A stretch of DNA of 43,946 bases from a virus, in the IMG/VR virus record IMGVR_UViG_3300046519_000455, positions 1 to 43,946 of that record; one strand, given 5' to 3'. The position numbers were made by a program, and so were the translations under genes. Shown here one piece after another: positions 6,979-19,881 of the stretch. The notes under the pieces were generated by a model, which saw only the letters and a program-made list of their open reading frames with translations, did not search any database and was not told the DNA's origin. The stretch's first letter is position 1; the number at the start of each line of letters is the position of its first letter.

Positions 6979-9042
6979 TTAGCTGTTTGGCGAGGCGATG
7001 GCGGTAAACTTGGTGTTGTCTTCTGGCGCCTTCATCTGTGCGTCGATAGCAAGCTCCAGCTCAGCCAAGCCGATATCGATCCGGTTCGCGGTCTCCGCGT
7101 CCTTGCGGTCGGCATCTTGCTTCTTGAGGACCATATCGTGCTGTCCGGTGATACGCTTCCATTCAGCGTCAGCGTCCTTGCGTGCCTGCTCGGCGGAAAC
7201 TTGCTGCTCACGAAGAGCCATCTGCCGCTCAGCTACCTCTGTGTCCTTCTGGAGCTTTGCCAGTTCGGCTTGCTGCATCGGATCGGGCTGCTCGGGGCCG
7301 AGGCTGCTCGGGTCTACAAGATAGTCGGAGACGTTCTTGATGCCCTTGATCGTCAGGGCGTCCCGCCACAGGTTGAACGCCTGCTGCTCGCCATACATGC
7401 GCTTCAGCTTCGGGTTCGCTGACAGGGCCTTGTCGAGGTCGGCAAGTTCCGCAACGCGCTGATCGCGCTCCCCGTACCCGAGCGTCATGTCCACGGACAC
7501 ATCGCGGCGGGCTCGCCACTTGGCGGGAGAGACGGGCGTAAAGGTGCCCGCCACTTCGATCATGCGCTCTTGGGTCTCATGCTCGATAGCGAGCTGGTAG
7601 ACCTTCAAGTACAGTTGCGAAACGAACTGGATCGCGAAGTTTCGGGCAATGACCTTCGTTCGCGTTTGGCTGTTGCTGGTGAGCTGCTCGACCAATCCCT
7701 GGCTGTTCTGGTGGCTCAGCGCCTTCTTGTCGAGGCCTTGGGACAGGCGCGAAATGCCCGTTGTGTCCTCTCGGTCCCCGTCAACCATTGTGATCGTTTG
7801 GAGGACCAAGGGATTGATCTGCCCCATGGGTAGCGGGGCAATGCTGTCCACGACCGAACGGACGTTGACGACGCCTCCGCGCCTATTGTCGAGAAGCTCC
7901 CTGGGGTTCGCTACGCCGCCACGGGCAACTTGCCATCGGGGCTGAGTGGCCTCGACGGCCTGCTCGATGATCGCACGGGTAAGGACCGTCTTGGTGTTCG
8001 CGTGCGGAATAGTCCGCTTGGCGAAATTGTTGCCGAAGAAGGTGTGGGGGATCGGCTGCGGGATATAGGCAAGGAACGGATGCGACGAGACCTTCTGCTT
8101 GGCCAAAAGTGTCGAACCGCAATGCACCACTTTCCAAAGCTGTTGCCGCCCTGCCCCTTCCGCATCGATGCGAATGTAGCTCTCATGGACTGTCACCAAT
8201 CGGCCCGCTTCGTCCACGGCGTCATCGTCGTTGAAACCTACGGAGGTTTCCTGCTCGCGCTCCAGACGCTCAGCTTCAAAGGCGAAGTCGTCGTCCCCGC
8301 CAGTGATGGAGTAGACGGTATCCTCATCGTACCCGTCGTCCACAAGGTCGCCCAATGTGCAACGGTAGCGGTGGGCAAGATACGGGGCCTTGTCCAGCGA
8401 TCGGGTCCGTCCAGTGATGACGAACTCTTCGGGCGGAAGGGGCTCTATGACGACTTGGGATACATCCGAGACGACTTCGTATCGGCCGGAAAAGCGTGGA
8501 AGCCCGTCCGGCCCTTCAGTGACCTTCGGCCGCTCCAGGAGCTTTACGCTCTCCTGATGCAATAGCCGGATCAGGCCCTCTTGCGTCTGATCCTCGAAGA
8601 GATATTCCTGAACCTCTTCCCGCTTGTCCCAGTAGACCTTGGCGATGCCGACGCGGTTCGTCAGTGCATCATGGACGACGTCCTGAAAAACACTGAGGCC
8701 GGAATTTTGGCGGTGGATCGCAACTTCACAGTAGGCAGTCGCCTGCTTCGAGAGCGGAATGTCCTCCACGCCCTGGGGTGCGAATTGGACGATATGGCTT
8801 CCCGCGCCGAAGGTCTCCACGATTTCAGCCTTCATCGTCTCGACCGAAAGGTAGACGTCTTGGCTTTGGAACTTGGAGCCGCCTTCGCGGGTCTGCGCGG
8901 GCTTCACGCCCAGATAGTAGTCCTGGACTTCCCGCCGCTCGGCGGCGAGCGTACTGTCAACGAGGCGGGAGCCTAGGTCCGCTTTGGACCAGCACGCCTG
9001 GACGAGCTCATCGTCCGTGAGGACGCGGCGTTCTGATGTCAT
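6979..9042 (-). CDS. Portal protein, P22/SU10-like
   Basis: A 687-residue portal, the dodecameric ring at the packaging vertex. Characteristic stretches are the N-terminal YYLGVKPAQTREGGSKFQSQDVY, then ETFGAGSHIVQF, the AKVYWDKREEVQEY wing region and the stem/clip part with SRLSQGLDKKALS and NFAIQFVSQLYLKVYQL. The C-terminal 120 residues are highly charged and helical (LAKLQKDTEVAERQMALREQQVSAEQARKD), like the barrel of P22-type portals. Its length exceeds that of the T7 portal family (about 535). The ATG overlaps the TerL stop by 4 bases. Confidence 0.88.
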   Translation of the reverse strand: MTSERRVLTDDELVQACWSKADLGSRLVDSTLAAERREVQDYYLGVKPAQTREGGSKFQSQDVYLSVETMKAEIVETFGAGSHIVQFAPQGVEDIPLSKQATAYCEVAIHRQNSGLSVFQDVVHDALTNRVGIAKVYWDKREEVQEYLFEDQTQEGLIRLLHQESVKLLERPKVTEGPDGLPRFSGRYEVVSDVSQVVIEPLPPEEFVITGRTRSLDKAPYLAHRYRCTLGDLVDDGYDEDTVYSITGGDDDFAFEAERLEREQETSVGFNDDDAVDEAGRLVTVHESYIRIDAEGAGRQQLWKVVHCGSTLLAKQKVSSHPFLAYIPQPIPHTFFGNNFAKRTIPHANTKTVLTRAIIEQAVEATQPRWQVARGGVANPRELLDNRRGGVVNVRSVVDSIAPLPMGQINPLVLQTITMVDGDREDTTGISRLSQGLDKKALSHQNSQGLVEQLTSNSQTRTKVIARNFAIQFVSQLYLKVYQLAIEHETQERMIEVAGTFTPVSPAKWRARRDVSVDMTLGYGERDQRVAELADLDKALSANPKLKRMYGEQQAFNLWRDALTIKGIKNVSDYLVDPSSLGPEQPDPMQQAELAKLQKDTEVAERQMALREQQVSAEQARKDADAEWKRITGQHDMVLKKQDADRKDAETANRIDIGLAELELAIDAQMKAPEDNTKFTAIASPNS

Positions 9043-10691
9043 GCTTGCATTTCAAAATAGAAGTCGTCGGAATTTTCGACGGGGGCCCAAGAGCCCTCAT
9101 GGATGTGATTGGCGATGGCCAAGGCGAAGACGCAGTCGTCATGACAGCCTACCTCGTGCTCCATCTTCCCTGACTTGGGATCGGCCACGAAGGTCATCAT
9201 TTCGTCTATCGTCGTGGCGTCGTTCAGGAGGAGCGTTTCGTCCCTTACGGCCTGTCGAAGCTCGTCAATGATGAGCGGTCTGGTCTTCACGTCGGTATAG
9301 AAGCCCAGCTCCTCTTTCAGCTCGTCGTTCTGCTTGTCGTAGACTTCGCGAGTGTAGAGGTTGGGATAGGTCCGCAGCTCCCCGCCTACCATCAGCCCCT
9401 TGAAGAGCATGGTGTTTGGCAGAATGCCGTGGTTGTTGAACTCGACGGCCAGACGGCCCCAATTGAACAGCTTGCCCAAGTGGTAGAGGATGTGTGCGAA
9501 GTAGTCCGGCTCCACCCTCCCGCGCCACAGCGCCACTTGGCGCTTGAAGCGGTCGAGGACCTGAACAACGGAATAGTCGCCATCGGCGGTCCCCTTCGAC
9601 ACGTCGGCACCCAAGGTGTAATCCATGAGCGGGTCGATTTCGGCGTAGAGGAATAGGCGGCCACGCGGGTCCACCTCAAACTCCTCGTCCAGCGGCATGT
9701 ATTCCATGCGGTGCTTGATGTCCGGGAGTGCCTCATTGCGGGCGTTTAGCTTGGCGAGGTGGAAGACCGGGGCGCCGGAGGTCAGGAAGGCGTCTTTAGG
9801 GAACGTCGGGTACTCTTGGTTCCATAGGTCCACGCCATCCAAAGCGATCTTTCGGCGCCGGAACATAAGCTGAGCGTCGTCCAACTCCTCGTCGTATTCG
9901 TCGCGAACGACAGCGACATATTCTTCCTCGTCGGCCGTCCTCTCGAAATCGAGCGGGACGTCAGCGCGGTACTTGTCGTCCACGAACCAGGGGAGGAAGC
10001 AGGCTAGATAGCCGGAGCTGCCATCCGCAGCGGCCTTCCATGCCTCGTAAAAGGGGCCGGACATGCCACGGGCGGTGCTTTCGATGGCCACGAAGGTATT
10101 CGGCACTTCAGGAACAGCCTGGAGAAGGCCGTTCATGATTTCTTTGGCCTTGCCTTTTGGCCACAGGCCTACCTCAGAAAGGTGGGCGACCTGGAGGGTT
10201 TCACCACGGCCAACCGTGTCGGCGCCAGCGGTGGAAATCATGTAGCCGCTGTCGAGCTTGTCGAATTTCAGCTCTTTGGCGTTCGCCCGCTCCGTGTGTG
10301 GCCTGAGGAACGCGGGCACCTCCGCATGGAAGCGCTTCGTCATGTCGAACAGCGCGGAGGTGGCCTCCGCCTTATGGGTCACAACGATGCCCTTGGTTGC
10401 CCTGTGCTGGCTAATCCACCAGTACATGAAGCCGCCCCAGACGGTCGAAAGGCCGAGCTGGCGAGCCTTCAAGATAACCACACGAATGCGGCCGGTCTCT
10501 TGCCACTGGCGAAGGACCATATCCAGGAAGCGGCGCTGGGCCCGGTTTAGCACGAACGGCACGATTTCTGCCGTCTTTGTCCTGATTTTCAGCGCCTTAC
10601 GGGCGTAGAATTCAAAGTCGTCTAGGAGGCGCTTGCGGGTCGCTTTACGGCGTGCCTCCGCGTCCTCCCGTGTGGAAGGCGCTTTGGCCAT
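9039..10691 (-). CDS. terL: Terminase large subunit (packaging ATPase-nuclease)
   Basis: A 550-residue DNA-packaging motor. The Walker A-type loop ARQLGLST is at residues 76-83 after strand VVILK, and the HLSEVGLW region is Walker B-like. The RNase H-like nuclease domain is visible from about residue 360, with LGADVSKGTADGDYSVVQVLDR carrying the metal-binding Asp. The gene lies 11 bases after the small subunit and overlaps the portal ATG by 4 bases, the classical TerS-TerL-portal order. Confidence 0.93.
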   Translation of the reverse strand: MAKAPSTREDAEARRKATRKRLLDDFEFYARKALKIRTKTAEIVPFVLNRAQRRFLDMVLRQWQETGRIRVVILKARQLGLSTVWGGFMYWWISQHRATKGIVVTHKAEATSALFDMTKRFHAEVPAFLRPHTERANAKELKFDKLDSGYMISTAGADTVGRGETLQVAHLSEVGLWPKGKAKEIMNGLLQAVPEVPNTFVAIESTARGMSGPFYEAWKAAADGSSGYLACFLPWFVDDKYRADVPLDFERTADEEEYVAVVRDEYDEELDDAQLMFRRRKIALDGVDLWNQEYPTFPKDAFLTSGAPVFHLAKLNARNEALPDIKHRMEYMPLDEEFEVDPRGRLFLYAEIDPLMDYTLGADVSKGTADGDYSVVQVLDRFKRQVALWRGRVEPDYFAHILYHLGKLFNWGRLAVEFNNHGILPNTMLFKGLMVGGELRTYPNLYTREVYDKQNDELKEELGFYTDVKTRPLIIDELRQAVRDETLLLNDATTIDEMMTFVADPKSGKMEHEVGCHDDCVFALAIANHIHEGSWAPVENSDDFYFEMQA

Positions 10692-10702
10692 CGGGTAGTC
10701 TC

Positions 10703-11221
10703 TTAGTCCTCCGCCATTTCATCCAGGATGTCTTCGGCGGAACGAACGGTGTGTTCGATCTTGGTGGTGGGTTTCGCCTTCGTGAAGTCGAGCACGAGGC
10801 GGGCAGCGGCGATCTTCTCTTTGGGAGTGATCGGGCTGCGCAGGACGGTCATGGCCTCTTTTAGGGCCTCCACCGCCATGGGGTCGTCAGGGAGCTGGCC
10901 GGTGTCCGCCATCTTCTTCATGATCCTTGCGATTATGGGTTGCTGCGCGGCCTTCGCCGCTTCAAATTCTCGGGTGGACATGCCTCTCGGGATGCCCTTC
11001 CGGTTCTGCGATTTGTTGGCGCGAATTTTTGCCGAGTAAGCGGAGCGCTCCTCAGGGCTCATGTCGAGCCAGATGCTTCGCGGAGGTTTCGAGTTACTGG
11101 ACCTCTTCCGCTTGGAGGGCGGAGGCGTAGCGACTGCTTCAGCCACGAAGGACTCCAAGGACGGAATGTTCTTAGAGCCCTTGGGGCGACCGCGAGGCCG
11201 CCCGGTGGGTTTCGTTGGCAT
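10703..11221 (-). CDS. Terminase small subunit, putative
   Basis: A 172-residue basic protein. It begins with an AT-hook-like PTGRPRGRPKGSKN, contains a Lys/Arg-rich linker, then a helical C-terminal half (PIIARIMKKMADTGQLPDDPMAVEALKEAMTVL, EKIAAARLVLDFTKAKP). That half has the repeated-helix look of small terminases and of host RHH-like packaging recognisers. It is assigned mainly by its position immediately before TerL. The start at 11221 (TGATATG, 1 base after the upstream stop) is preferred over a more upstream in-frame codon. Confidence 0.68.
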   Translation of the reverse strand: MPTKPTGRPRGRPKGSKNIPSLESFVAEAVATPPPSKRKRSSNSKPPRSIWLDMSPEERSAYSAKIRANKSQNRKGIPRGMSTREFEAAKAAQQPIIARIMKKMADTGQLPDDPMAVEALKEAMTVLRSPITPKEKIAAARLVLDFTKAKPTTKIEHTVRSAEDILDEMAED

Positions 11222-11222
11222 A

Positions 11223-13511
11223 TCAGTTTTCGTATTCCGGGTCCGGCTCGACAATGAGGTTGCCGTTGCGGACGGTAGAGTGCGCTACGCCCTTGGGATT
11301 GGCGGCGAAGTATTCAGCCATGGCGGCGTCATGGACATCGTCCGGCACATCGCTGAGCGTGGCCCAAGAGCCTTCGCGAACAACAGGTTGGATGCGCTGT
11401 CCCGCCGCTTTGGCTGCTACGATACCGCTACGGTGCAGGAGGTCTCCGAAAGCACGGTCCTTCTCCGCCGTGGCAGCGATCTGCTGCATCAGCTCTTCGA
11501 TGTTGCGCGGGTCACTTTCGGTGACGATCTGCGACACCCGGTCCTTGACGGCGTTGCGGTACTGACCGTTTGCCCGAGAAGCTAGGAAGTCCACAGCGCT
11601 GGAAAGCATCCCACGCGGACTAAGCGCACTTAGGGACTTGCCGCCCAGTTGGGCATCCAGGTCCGCATCGAGCGCCTGACGGCTCGCGGTGCGTGAGTTT
11701 CCATTGACCTCCCGGAACAGAAGGTTCCCCTGCTGCTCGGCTTCGAGGCGTGTCAACAGGTCCCTGACGGAGCCGTTGTTGCCCATCATGGACCCAATGG
11801 CCTGCTGCTTCGTCGGATCGCCGATCGCCCGCTCCACGGCCTTGGAGGCATCCCCTGTCGGGAATCTTGCTCCGTATTCGGATGCCGTGTCCGCCAGCGC
11901 CGTTCGGGCGCCTATAGCCCACGAGGGCTGAGCGTTCTCAGGCATGGCCCGTGCAGTAGCATTGATTTCGTGGCCGGTCTGGTTGGCCACACCCTGCCCT
12001 GCATTGAATGCGTCTCGTTGGGCCATATCGTCAGCATACTGGGCCGTTACGTCGCCATAGGCTTGGTTCTGGTCCGCGATCTGCTGTCGGAGGTCCCGTG
12101 CGCGGCTGTTGATATGGACGGAGTTGGTCGTGTCCACCGGTCGGAAGCCGCTGGTATTCATGGCCGCCCTGCCGTTGTCGCGCATGGCCCTAATGACCTG
12201 ATCGAACCCTTCGGTCGAAAGGTTCTTGTCCAACACCAACATGCCCTCCGGCGTGATGATGTGGGGCACGTTCGGCGCCATCGTCCCCGGTTGTGGGTTC
12301 GGCACAAGGCGGAGCCCCAGGGCCTCAGGATTGCGCATGGCGTTGCGGATGTTCCGCATGGCCTGCGGGACGGCCTCAGCGAACGCGGGAGTCTGCATGA
12401 TCGCCTGAATTTCGGGAGTCACCACCATAGGCTGCGCATAGGCCTCAGCGTACTTGGGCGCGGCCTGTGCCTTCGCCCTCGCGGCGTGCTGCTCCATCTG
12501 TTGCAGCGGGTCGCCCACGGGCCCCATCGTTTCGATGACGTGCTGGCGGACGCGAGTTGCCTCATCGGCCTTGCGGCGCTCTACGGCCTCAACGACCCTG
12601 CGCTGTCCCGGACCCATTCCGCGAGACGCCCAGCTCGTGAGGTTCCGCATGGGTTCGGTGACGTCGCCGGGGATCGCAGGCACATTCATAGCTTGGCGGG
12701 CCGCAACCTCCGACGCGATAGCTTCCGGGCTCGCAGGAGCCCCCGGTGTGCCAAAGCCGCGCTGAATGTTCCCTTCCCCCATGGCTTCCGCCGCCATACG
12801 GTTGGCCTGGGCGGTTGCACGGTCGTTAGGTCCGATACGGCGTCGGTTCAGGAGCGCACGAGGGATATTCGCCAGACGGCGTGTGGCCGCTTCCGCACCT
12901 GGAATATTCTCGCGGAGAAATCGTCCCCCGCGTGCCCCGGCCGCAAGAACGGGAGTGGCAAGCGCCCCCAGTCCTGCCCCCATGGCGCCGGAACTAAGCG
13001 AATTGGCGCCACGCTCCGCTAGGCCTTCGCCTTCGCCAGCGCCGGAAAGCGCCCCGTAGGCCGCACCGACTTTAGCGCCCTGAAGCATCTTGGAGCCCAT
13101 TCCGACACCACGCATCGCTGCGCCAGCGGGAAGGAACAGGCCTGCACCTATGCCGCCGATTGTGGAGGCCCAAGCGAGGTTGGGATGCTCCGCATCGTAC
13201 TGGTCCTGGTTGGCCTTGAATTCAGCCTGACCGCGATCGAACGCAGCCCCTAGTCCCTCATCGGTGCCCAAGGACCAAATAGCGGCCGGAATGCCCCCAA
13301 GGAGCTCATCGCCCCAGTTGGGGAGCACATTGTCCACTACGTCGCCAGCGAAGTCGCCAGCGGTCTGCCAGCCGGATCGCGGAGCCTTAGTGGGTGCGGG
13401 TTTCTGTGCTTGGGCCTGAACCTGCGCAAGGACCTCTTCAGAGGTTGCGCCGTCTGGCGCCGTGACGTTGTACGTTGAGCCGTCTGGGCCCTTCACGCGG
13501 TATTGAGGCAT
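11223..13511 (-). CDS. Large internal/ejection virion protein
   Basis: A 762-residue protein. The N-terminal region (MPQYRVKGPDGSTYNVTAPDGATSEEVLAQVQ) resembles a motif common in phage internal proteins. It is followed by a Gly/Ala-rich, membrane-active-looking segment (GGIGAGLFLPAGAAMRGVGMGSKMLQGAKVGAAYGAL, about residues 120-215) and a long helical, Gln/Ala/Arg-rich remainder. This composition fits podoviral ejection proteins that form a trans-envelope channel during DNA entry. It shares the TAATG junction with the upstream gene. Function inferred from size, composition and position. Confidence 0.6.
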   Translation of the reverse strand: MPQYRVKGPDGSTYNVTAPDGATSEEVLAQVQAQAQKPAPTKAPRSGWQTAGDFAGDVVDNVLPNWGDELLGGIPAAIWSLGTDEGLGAAFDRGQAEFKANQDQYDAEHPNLAWASTIGGIGAGLFLPAGAAMRGVGMGSKMLQGAKVGAAYGALSGAGEGEGLAERGANSLSSGAMGAGLGALATPVLAAGARGGRFLRENIPGAEAATRRLANIPRALLNRRRIGPNDRATAQANRMAAEAMGEGNIQRGFGTPGAPASPEAIASEVAARQAMNVPAIPGDVTEPMRNLTSWASRGMGPGQRRVVEAVERRKADEATRVRQHVIETMGPVGDPLQQMEQHAARAKAQAAPKYAEAYAQPMVVTPEIQAIMQTPAFAEAVPQAMRNIRNAMRNPEALGLRLVPNPQPGTMAPNVPHIITPEGMLVLDKNLSTEGFDQVIRAMRDNGRAAMNTSGFRPVDTTNSVHINSRARDLRQQIADQNQAYGDVTAQYADDMAQRDAFNAGQGVANQTGHEINATARAMPENAQPSWAIGARTALADTASEYGARFPTGDASKAVERAIGDPTKQQAIGSMMGNNGSVRDLLTRLEAEQQGNLLFREVNGNSRTASRQALDADLDAQLGGKSLSALSPRGMLSSAVDFLASRANGQYRNAVKDRVSQIVTESDPRNIEELMQQIAATAEKDRAFGDLLHRSGIVAAKAAGQRIQPVVREGSWATLSDVPDDVHDAAMAEYFAANPKGVAHSTVRNGNLIVEPDPEYEN

Positions 13512-14266
13512 TAGTTCACTTTTTCAATTGCCCAACCAGAGGGGGCGGCTTTTCGGGGTGGGGGCTTGGGGAGGCCTCGCGGACGGGCGGACTTTGAGCC
13601 CGGGCGCTTGAGGAAATCGTCTTCTGCGATCTTCTGCGCCTGCTCATATGTCATCCCGTTCGGGGATGGCGTTGCGAGGCTTCCGAAGCGGGCGATCCAC
13701 TGTGACTTGAGCAAGGAACGGGTCTGATTGAGCCCACCCTCCCGTTCGGCGCCTGCTATAATACGCTGATTTTCGGCTTGGGATTTGTAGGGGCTAACCC
13801 CCGCCGTCCGCATCAGTGCGGTGTCCTTGTCCGACGACGAGCCTTTCATCATCTGAGACCCTGTCAGCGCCGTTTGGGCACTATGGGTGTTCAGGTGATC
13901 CCGCGCTTCTATTGTCCGCCCGGAAATGAATGGCCGAGCGAGAAGCCCGACCGTGGCTCCGACAGTGTCCAGAACTCCGCCGTCCTGATCCGGCAGGACC
14001 ATGTCGAGGAAGCGGGCCTTAACCGGGCCGCTGCTGAAGTCATTTACCGCTTGAGAGAGGCGGTCATAGTCCATGGCGGCATCACGTTCCGTCGCCGCTT
14101 TGTCCGAAGCCGCGATAAGCGCCTTCATGTCGTCCGCAGTTGGCTTGGTCCGCGTGATTGTCGGTGTCCCGGCTTCGGAAGCATTATGCCACTGGCCGCC
14201 CCGGTAGACGACCTTTTGGCCGGTCTTAGGATTGGTGGCCGTCTGGCCCTCTTGATATTCGTCCAT
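13511..14266 (-). CDS. Virion/ejection-associated protein, hypothetical
   Basis: A 251-residue polar protein (MDEYQEGQTATNPKTGQKVVYRGGQWHN at the start), with a helical middle (DDMKALIAASDKAATERDAAMDYDRLSQAVNDFSSG) and a basic Pro-rich C-terminus (SKSARPRGLPKPPPRK). It lies between a short virion protein gene and the large ejection protein. No family recognised; probably an internal virion protein. Confidence 0.6.
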   Translation of the reverse strand: MDEYQEGQTATNPKTGQKVVYRGGQWHNASEAGTPTITRTKPTADDMKALIAASDKAATERDAAMDYDRLSQAVNDFSSGPVKARFLDMVLPDQDGGVLDTVGATVGLLARPFISGRTIEARDHLNTHSAQTALTGSQMMKGSSSDKDTALMRTAGVSPYKSQAENQRIIAGAEREGGLNQTRSLLKSQWIARFGSLATPSPNGMTYEQAQKIAEDDFLKRPGSKSARPRGLPKPPPRKAAPSGWAIEKVN

Positions 14267-14270
14267 TCAC

Positions 14271-15056
14271 TTAGTCCAGAATAAAGCCGGTGGGCAGCTT
14301 GGCCGATTTGCGGGCTGATTTTGGCGGAGCTTTCGGTGTCGTCGATTTGGCAGCGGCCCTTGCGTCCTTCGCCTTGCTGATTTCGATGCGTTCAGCGCCT
14401 TGCGCCGTCCTCGCGTCATTGTTGGTGATGCGATTTTTGGCGACGAGGTCATTTCGCTCATTCGTCAGCGCTTGGTTGACGTTCAGCCCCATTCCGCCCG
14501 CTACGGCTCCGTAAGTATCGGACCAGGACGCAGGCATCCCGGATACATCGACGCCATAGGCCCCCGCGTTTTGCAGGAGGTCGGCATAGGCTGCGGGACG
14601 CTGTTCCTGGGGAAGCTGTGAGACGGCGTACAGGGCCCGTGAGCGGCGATCTTGAACGTCTGCATACTTCGGCGCGACTTTCGCCTCCCGCTCTTCCTTG
14701 GCCGCCTGAGCGAACTCAGGGACCTGTCTGTACGTCCTGTTCCCCTGCCCGTCCGTGGCAATCTCAAACTGGTTGTCAGGGCCGCCATAGCTGATGGACT
14801 TCTGGGCCTCTTTGCGCAGTCCGGCCATTCGGTCGCCCATGGACCCTGCGGCGGCGCCAAGGCCCTCTCCGAAATTCTGGTTCGACAAGAAGGCCTGGCT
14901 GATCCCCGCTAAGGTTTCTGCAAGGTGCTCTTTGTCCCAGATGGAGGCCTTTTTGGCGACGGAAGGCGGAGGCGTCGGGAGTGGCCGTTGGAGCCCCGCA
15001 GTTGCCTGCACGGGCTGATCGTCCTCATAGCCGAACGGATTTATGGAGGTAGCCAT
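14271..15056 (-). CDS. Virion/ejection-associated protein, hypothetical
   Basis: A 261-residue protein from the ATG at 15056 (MATSINPFGYEDDQPVQ), with AAGGA at good spacing overlapping the upstream stop; a longer frame to 15122 lies inside the neighbour. It contains Gly-rich SYGGPDNQFEIATDGQGNRTYRQVPEF and a Lys/Ala-rich C-terminus. The EHLAETLAGISQAFLSNQNFGEGLGAAAGSMGDRM segment is helical and Gly/Ala-rich, as in internal virion proteins of podoviruses. Confidence 0.6.
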   Translation of the reverse strand: MATSINPFGYEDDQPVQATAGLQRPLPTPPPSVAKKASIWDKEHLAETLAGISQAFLSNQNFGEGLGAAAGSMGDRMAGLRKEAQKSISYGGPDNQFEIATDGQGNRTYRQVPEFAQAAKEEREAKVAPKYADVQDRRSRALYAVSQLPQEQRPAAYADLLQNAGAYGVDVSGMPASWSDTYGAVAGGMGLNVNQALTNERNDLVAKNRITNNDARTAQGAERIEISKAKDARAAAKSTTPKAPPKSARKSAKLPTGFILD

Positions 15057-15064
15057 GCTGGTCC

Positions 15065-16231
15065 TTAGAGAAGGTGATAGTTGACGGTGGCGTATCCGCC
15101 GATGTTTGCGCCGCGAGCCCACGGGCGGAGCGCTTCCACTTCGTCGGCCATAACGCCGATCTGGCGAGGGCCTCCCCCGACGTAGGAATATGCATAGATG
15201 CCCAATCCGTCTGCGAAGGCGCCGATGCGTGCGATTTGGGTCTTCAGGCGCCTATCGGAGAATGAGGCATAAGCGCTACCAGCCGCCGCCGCCGCGCCAG
15301 CGATCTGACTCAATAGAGAGCTGGACGATTTGGTCTTGGACGTGCTGGAGCTGGTGCCGGACGAGCCCCACGAGTTTGAGCCGATGATGTTGAAATATCG
15401 CGACAGCAAGTCCGAGGACCTTTCGTCCTCTCCCTGCCACTGGGCAAAGTCAGCGTCGAGCTGTCCCTGCCTGTCGTCCTGCTCTGCGGTGTCAGCGCCC
15501 GACATGGCGCCATACGCGCTATAGGCGGCATCGTTCGACTTGCCCAAGGCATCCACGCCAAAGCTGGCGAGGTTGCTGTAGGAATTAGCGGCATTGCCGA
15601 GTGCGGAAAGCTGCGTTGCGCGGTCGTTCTGCGCCATGGTCAGGCCGGTGTTATACGCATCGCCACGGATCGACGCTGAAATGTCCGCAATGCGGTCAGC
15701 GGCGCCACGCTGCGCGATGCCCGACGCCACGCCCGCTCTGGACGAGTTGATGTTGCCTCCGGCGCTCGCCGCCCGGTCAATGCCGGGAAGGATTTCTTCC
15801 GTGAGGTTCCGCGTCACGTCCCGCGAATTGGCGTCGATCTGGGCCGCAATGTACGGATTGTCCGCATATTGCTGCGCTGCGCGGATGTTCGCTTCAGTCG
15901 CGTTTTGGTTCGCAAGGGTCGTGTAGGCATCAAGGGTCGAAGCGGCCTTGTCGGAATATCCTGCCATGCTCGTCCCCAGGCTCGCTAGGGTGTTCGCCGT
16001 TGAGAGGCCCTGGCCCGAGGCGTAAGCCTTGAGCTTCGCCAAGGTGTCCTTCGCTTCCGTGGACATGCCTGCGTAAGTGTCGCCCTGGTAGTATGGCGTG
16101 CTCGCGGAGGTGTTGTAGTTGTCCTGGGACGCATTGAAGGCGTCAGTCAGATAGGACGACTGGAAGCTGCTCGGGCCCGTGTCGAACGACTCGTTCGTTT
16201 TGGTGGTGGAAGAGCCGCTGAAGAGGCCCAT
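15065..16231 (-). CDS. Virion protein with C-terminal S74/tail-fibre-chaperone-like segment
   Basis: A 388-residue protein. The N-terminal Ser/Thr/Asn-rich part (MGLFSGSSTTKTNESFDTG) leads into long helices rich in Ala/Asp (residues 60-280). The C-terminus FSDRRLKTQIARIGAFADGLGIYAYSYVGG with a following QIGVMADEV matches the start and middle of an S74-type intramolecular chaperone domain (compare TSDERAKRDI in the next gene upstream). The end is short (about 70 residues), so the domain looks reduced. It may be a cleaved or degenerate chaperone, or a DNA-transfer protein that reuses this module. Confidence 0.65.
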   Translation of the reverse strand: MGLFSGSSTTKTNESFDTGPSSFQSSYLTDAFNASQDNYNTSASTPYYQGDTYAGMSTEAKDTLAKLKAYASGQGLSTANTLASLGTSMAGYSDKAASTLDAYTTLANQNATEANIRAAQQYADNPYIAAQIDANSRDVTRNLTEEILPGIDRAASAGGNINSSRAGVASGIAQRGAADRIADISASIRGDAYNTGLTMAQNDRATQLSALGNAANSYSNLASFGVDALGKSNDAAYSAYGAMSGADTAEQDDRQGQLDADFAQWQGEDERSSDLLSRYFNIIGSNSWGSSGTSSSTSKTKSSSSLLSQIAGAAAAAGSAYASFSDRRLKTQIARIGAFADGLGIYAYSYVGGGPRQIGVMADEVEALRPWARGANIGGYATVNYHLL

Positions 16232-16255
16232 GAGAAGGTAGTCCTTGTAGTTGGT

Positions 16256-19775
<3,520 letters not shown>

Positions 19776-19881
19776 TGGGTCTACAGGTTACGAATGAATG
19801 AGGGGCGCGGTTGCGGAATGGCGACGGTGCGGGGCGTGGGGGTCGTAAGGAGCGTTAAGGCCGCTATGGCCGCTAGGAGCT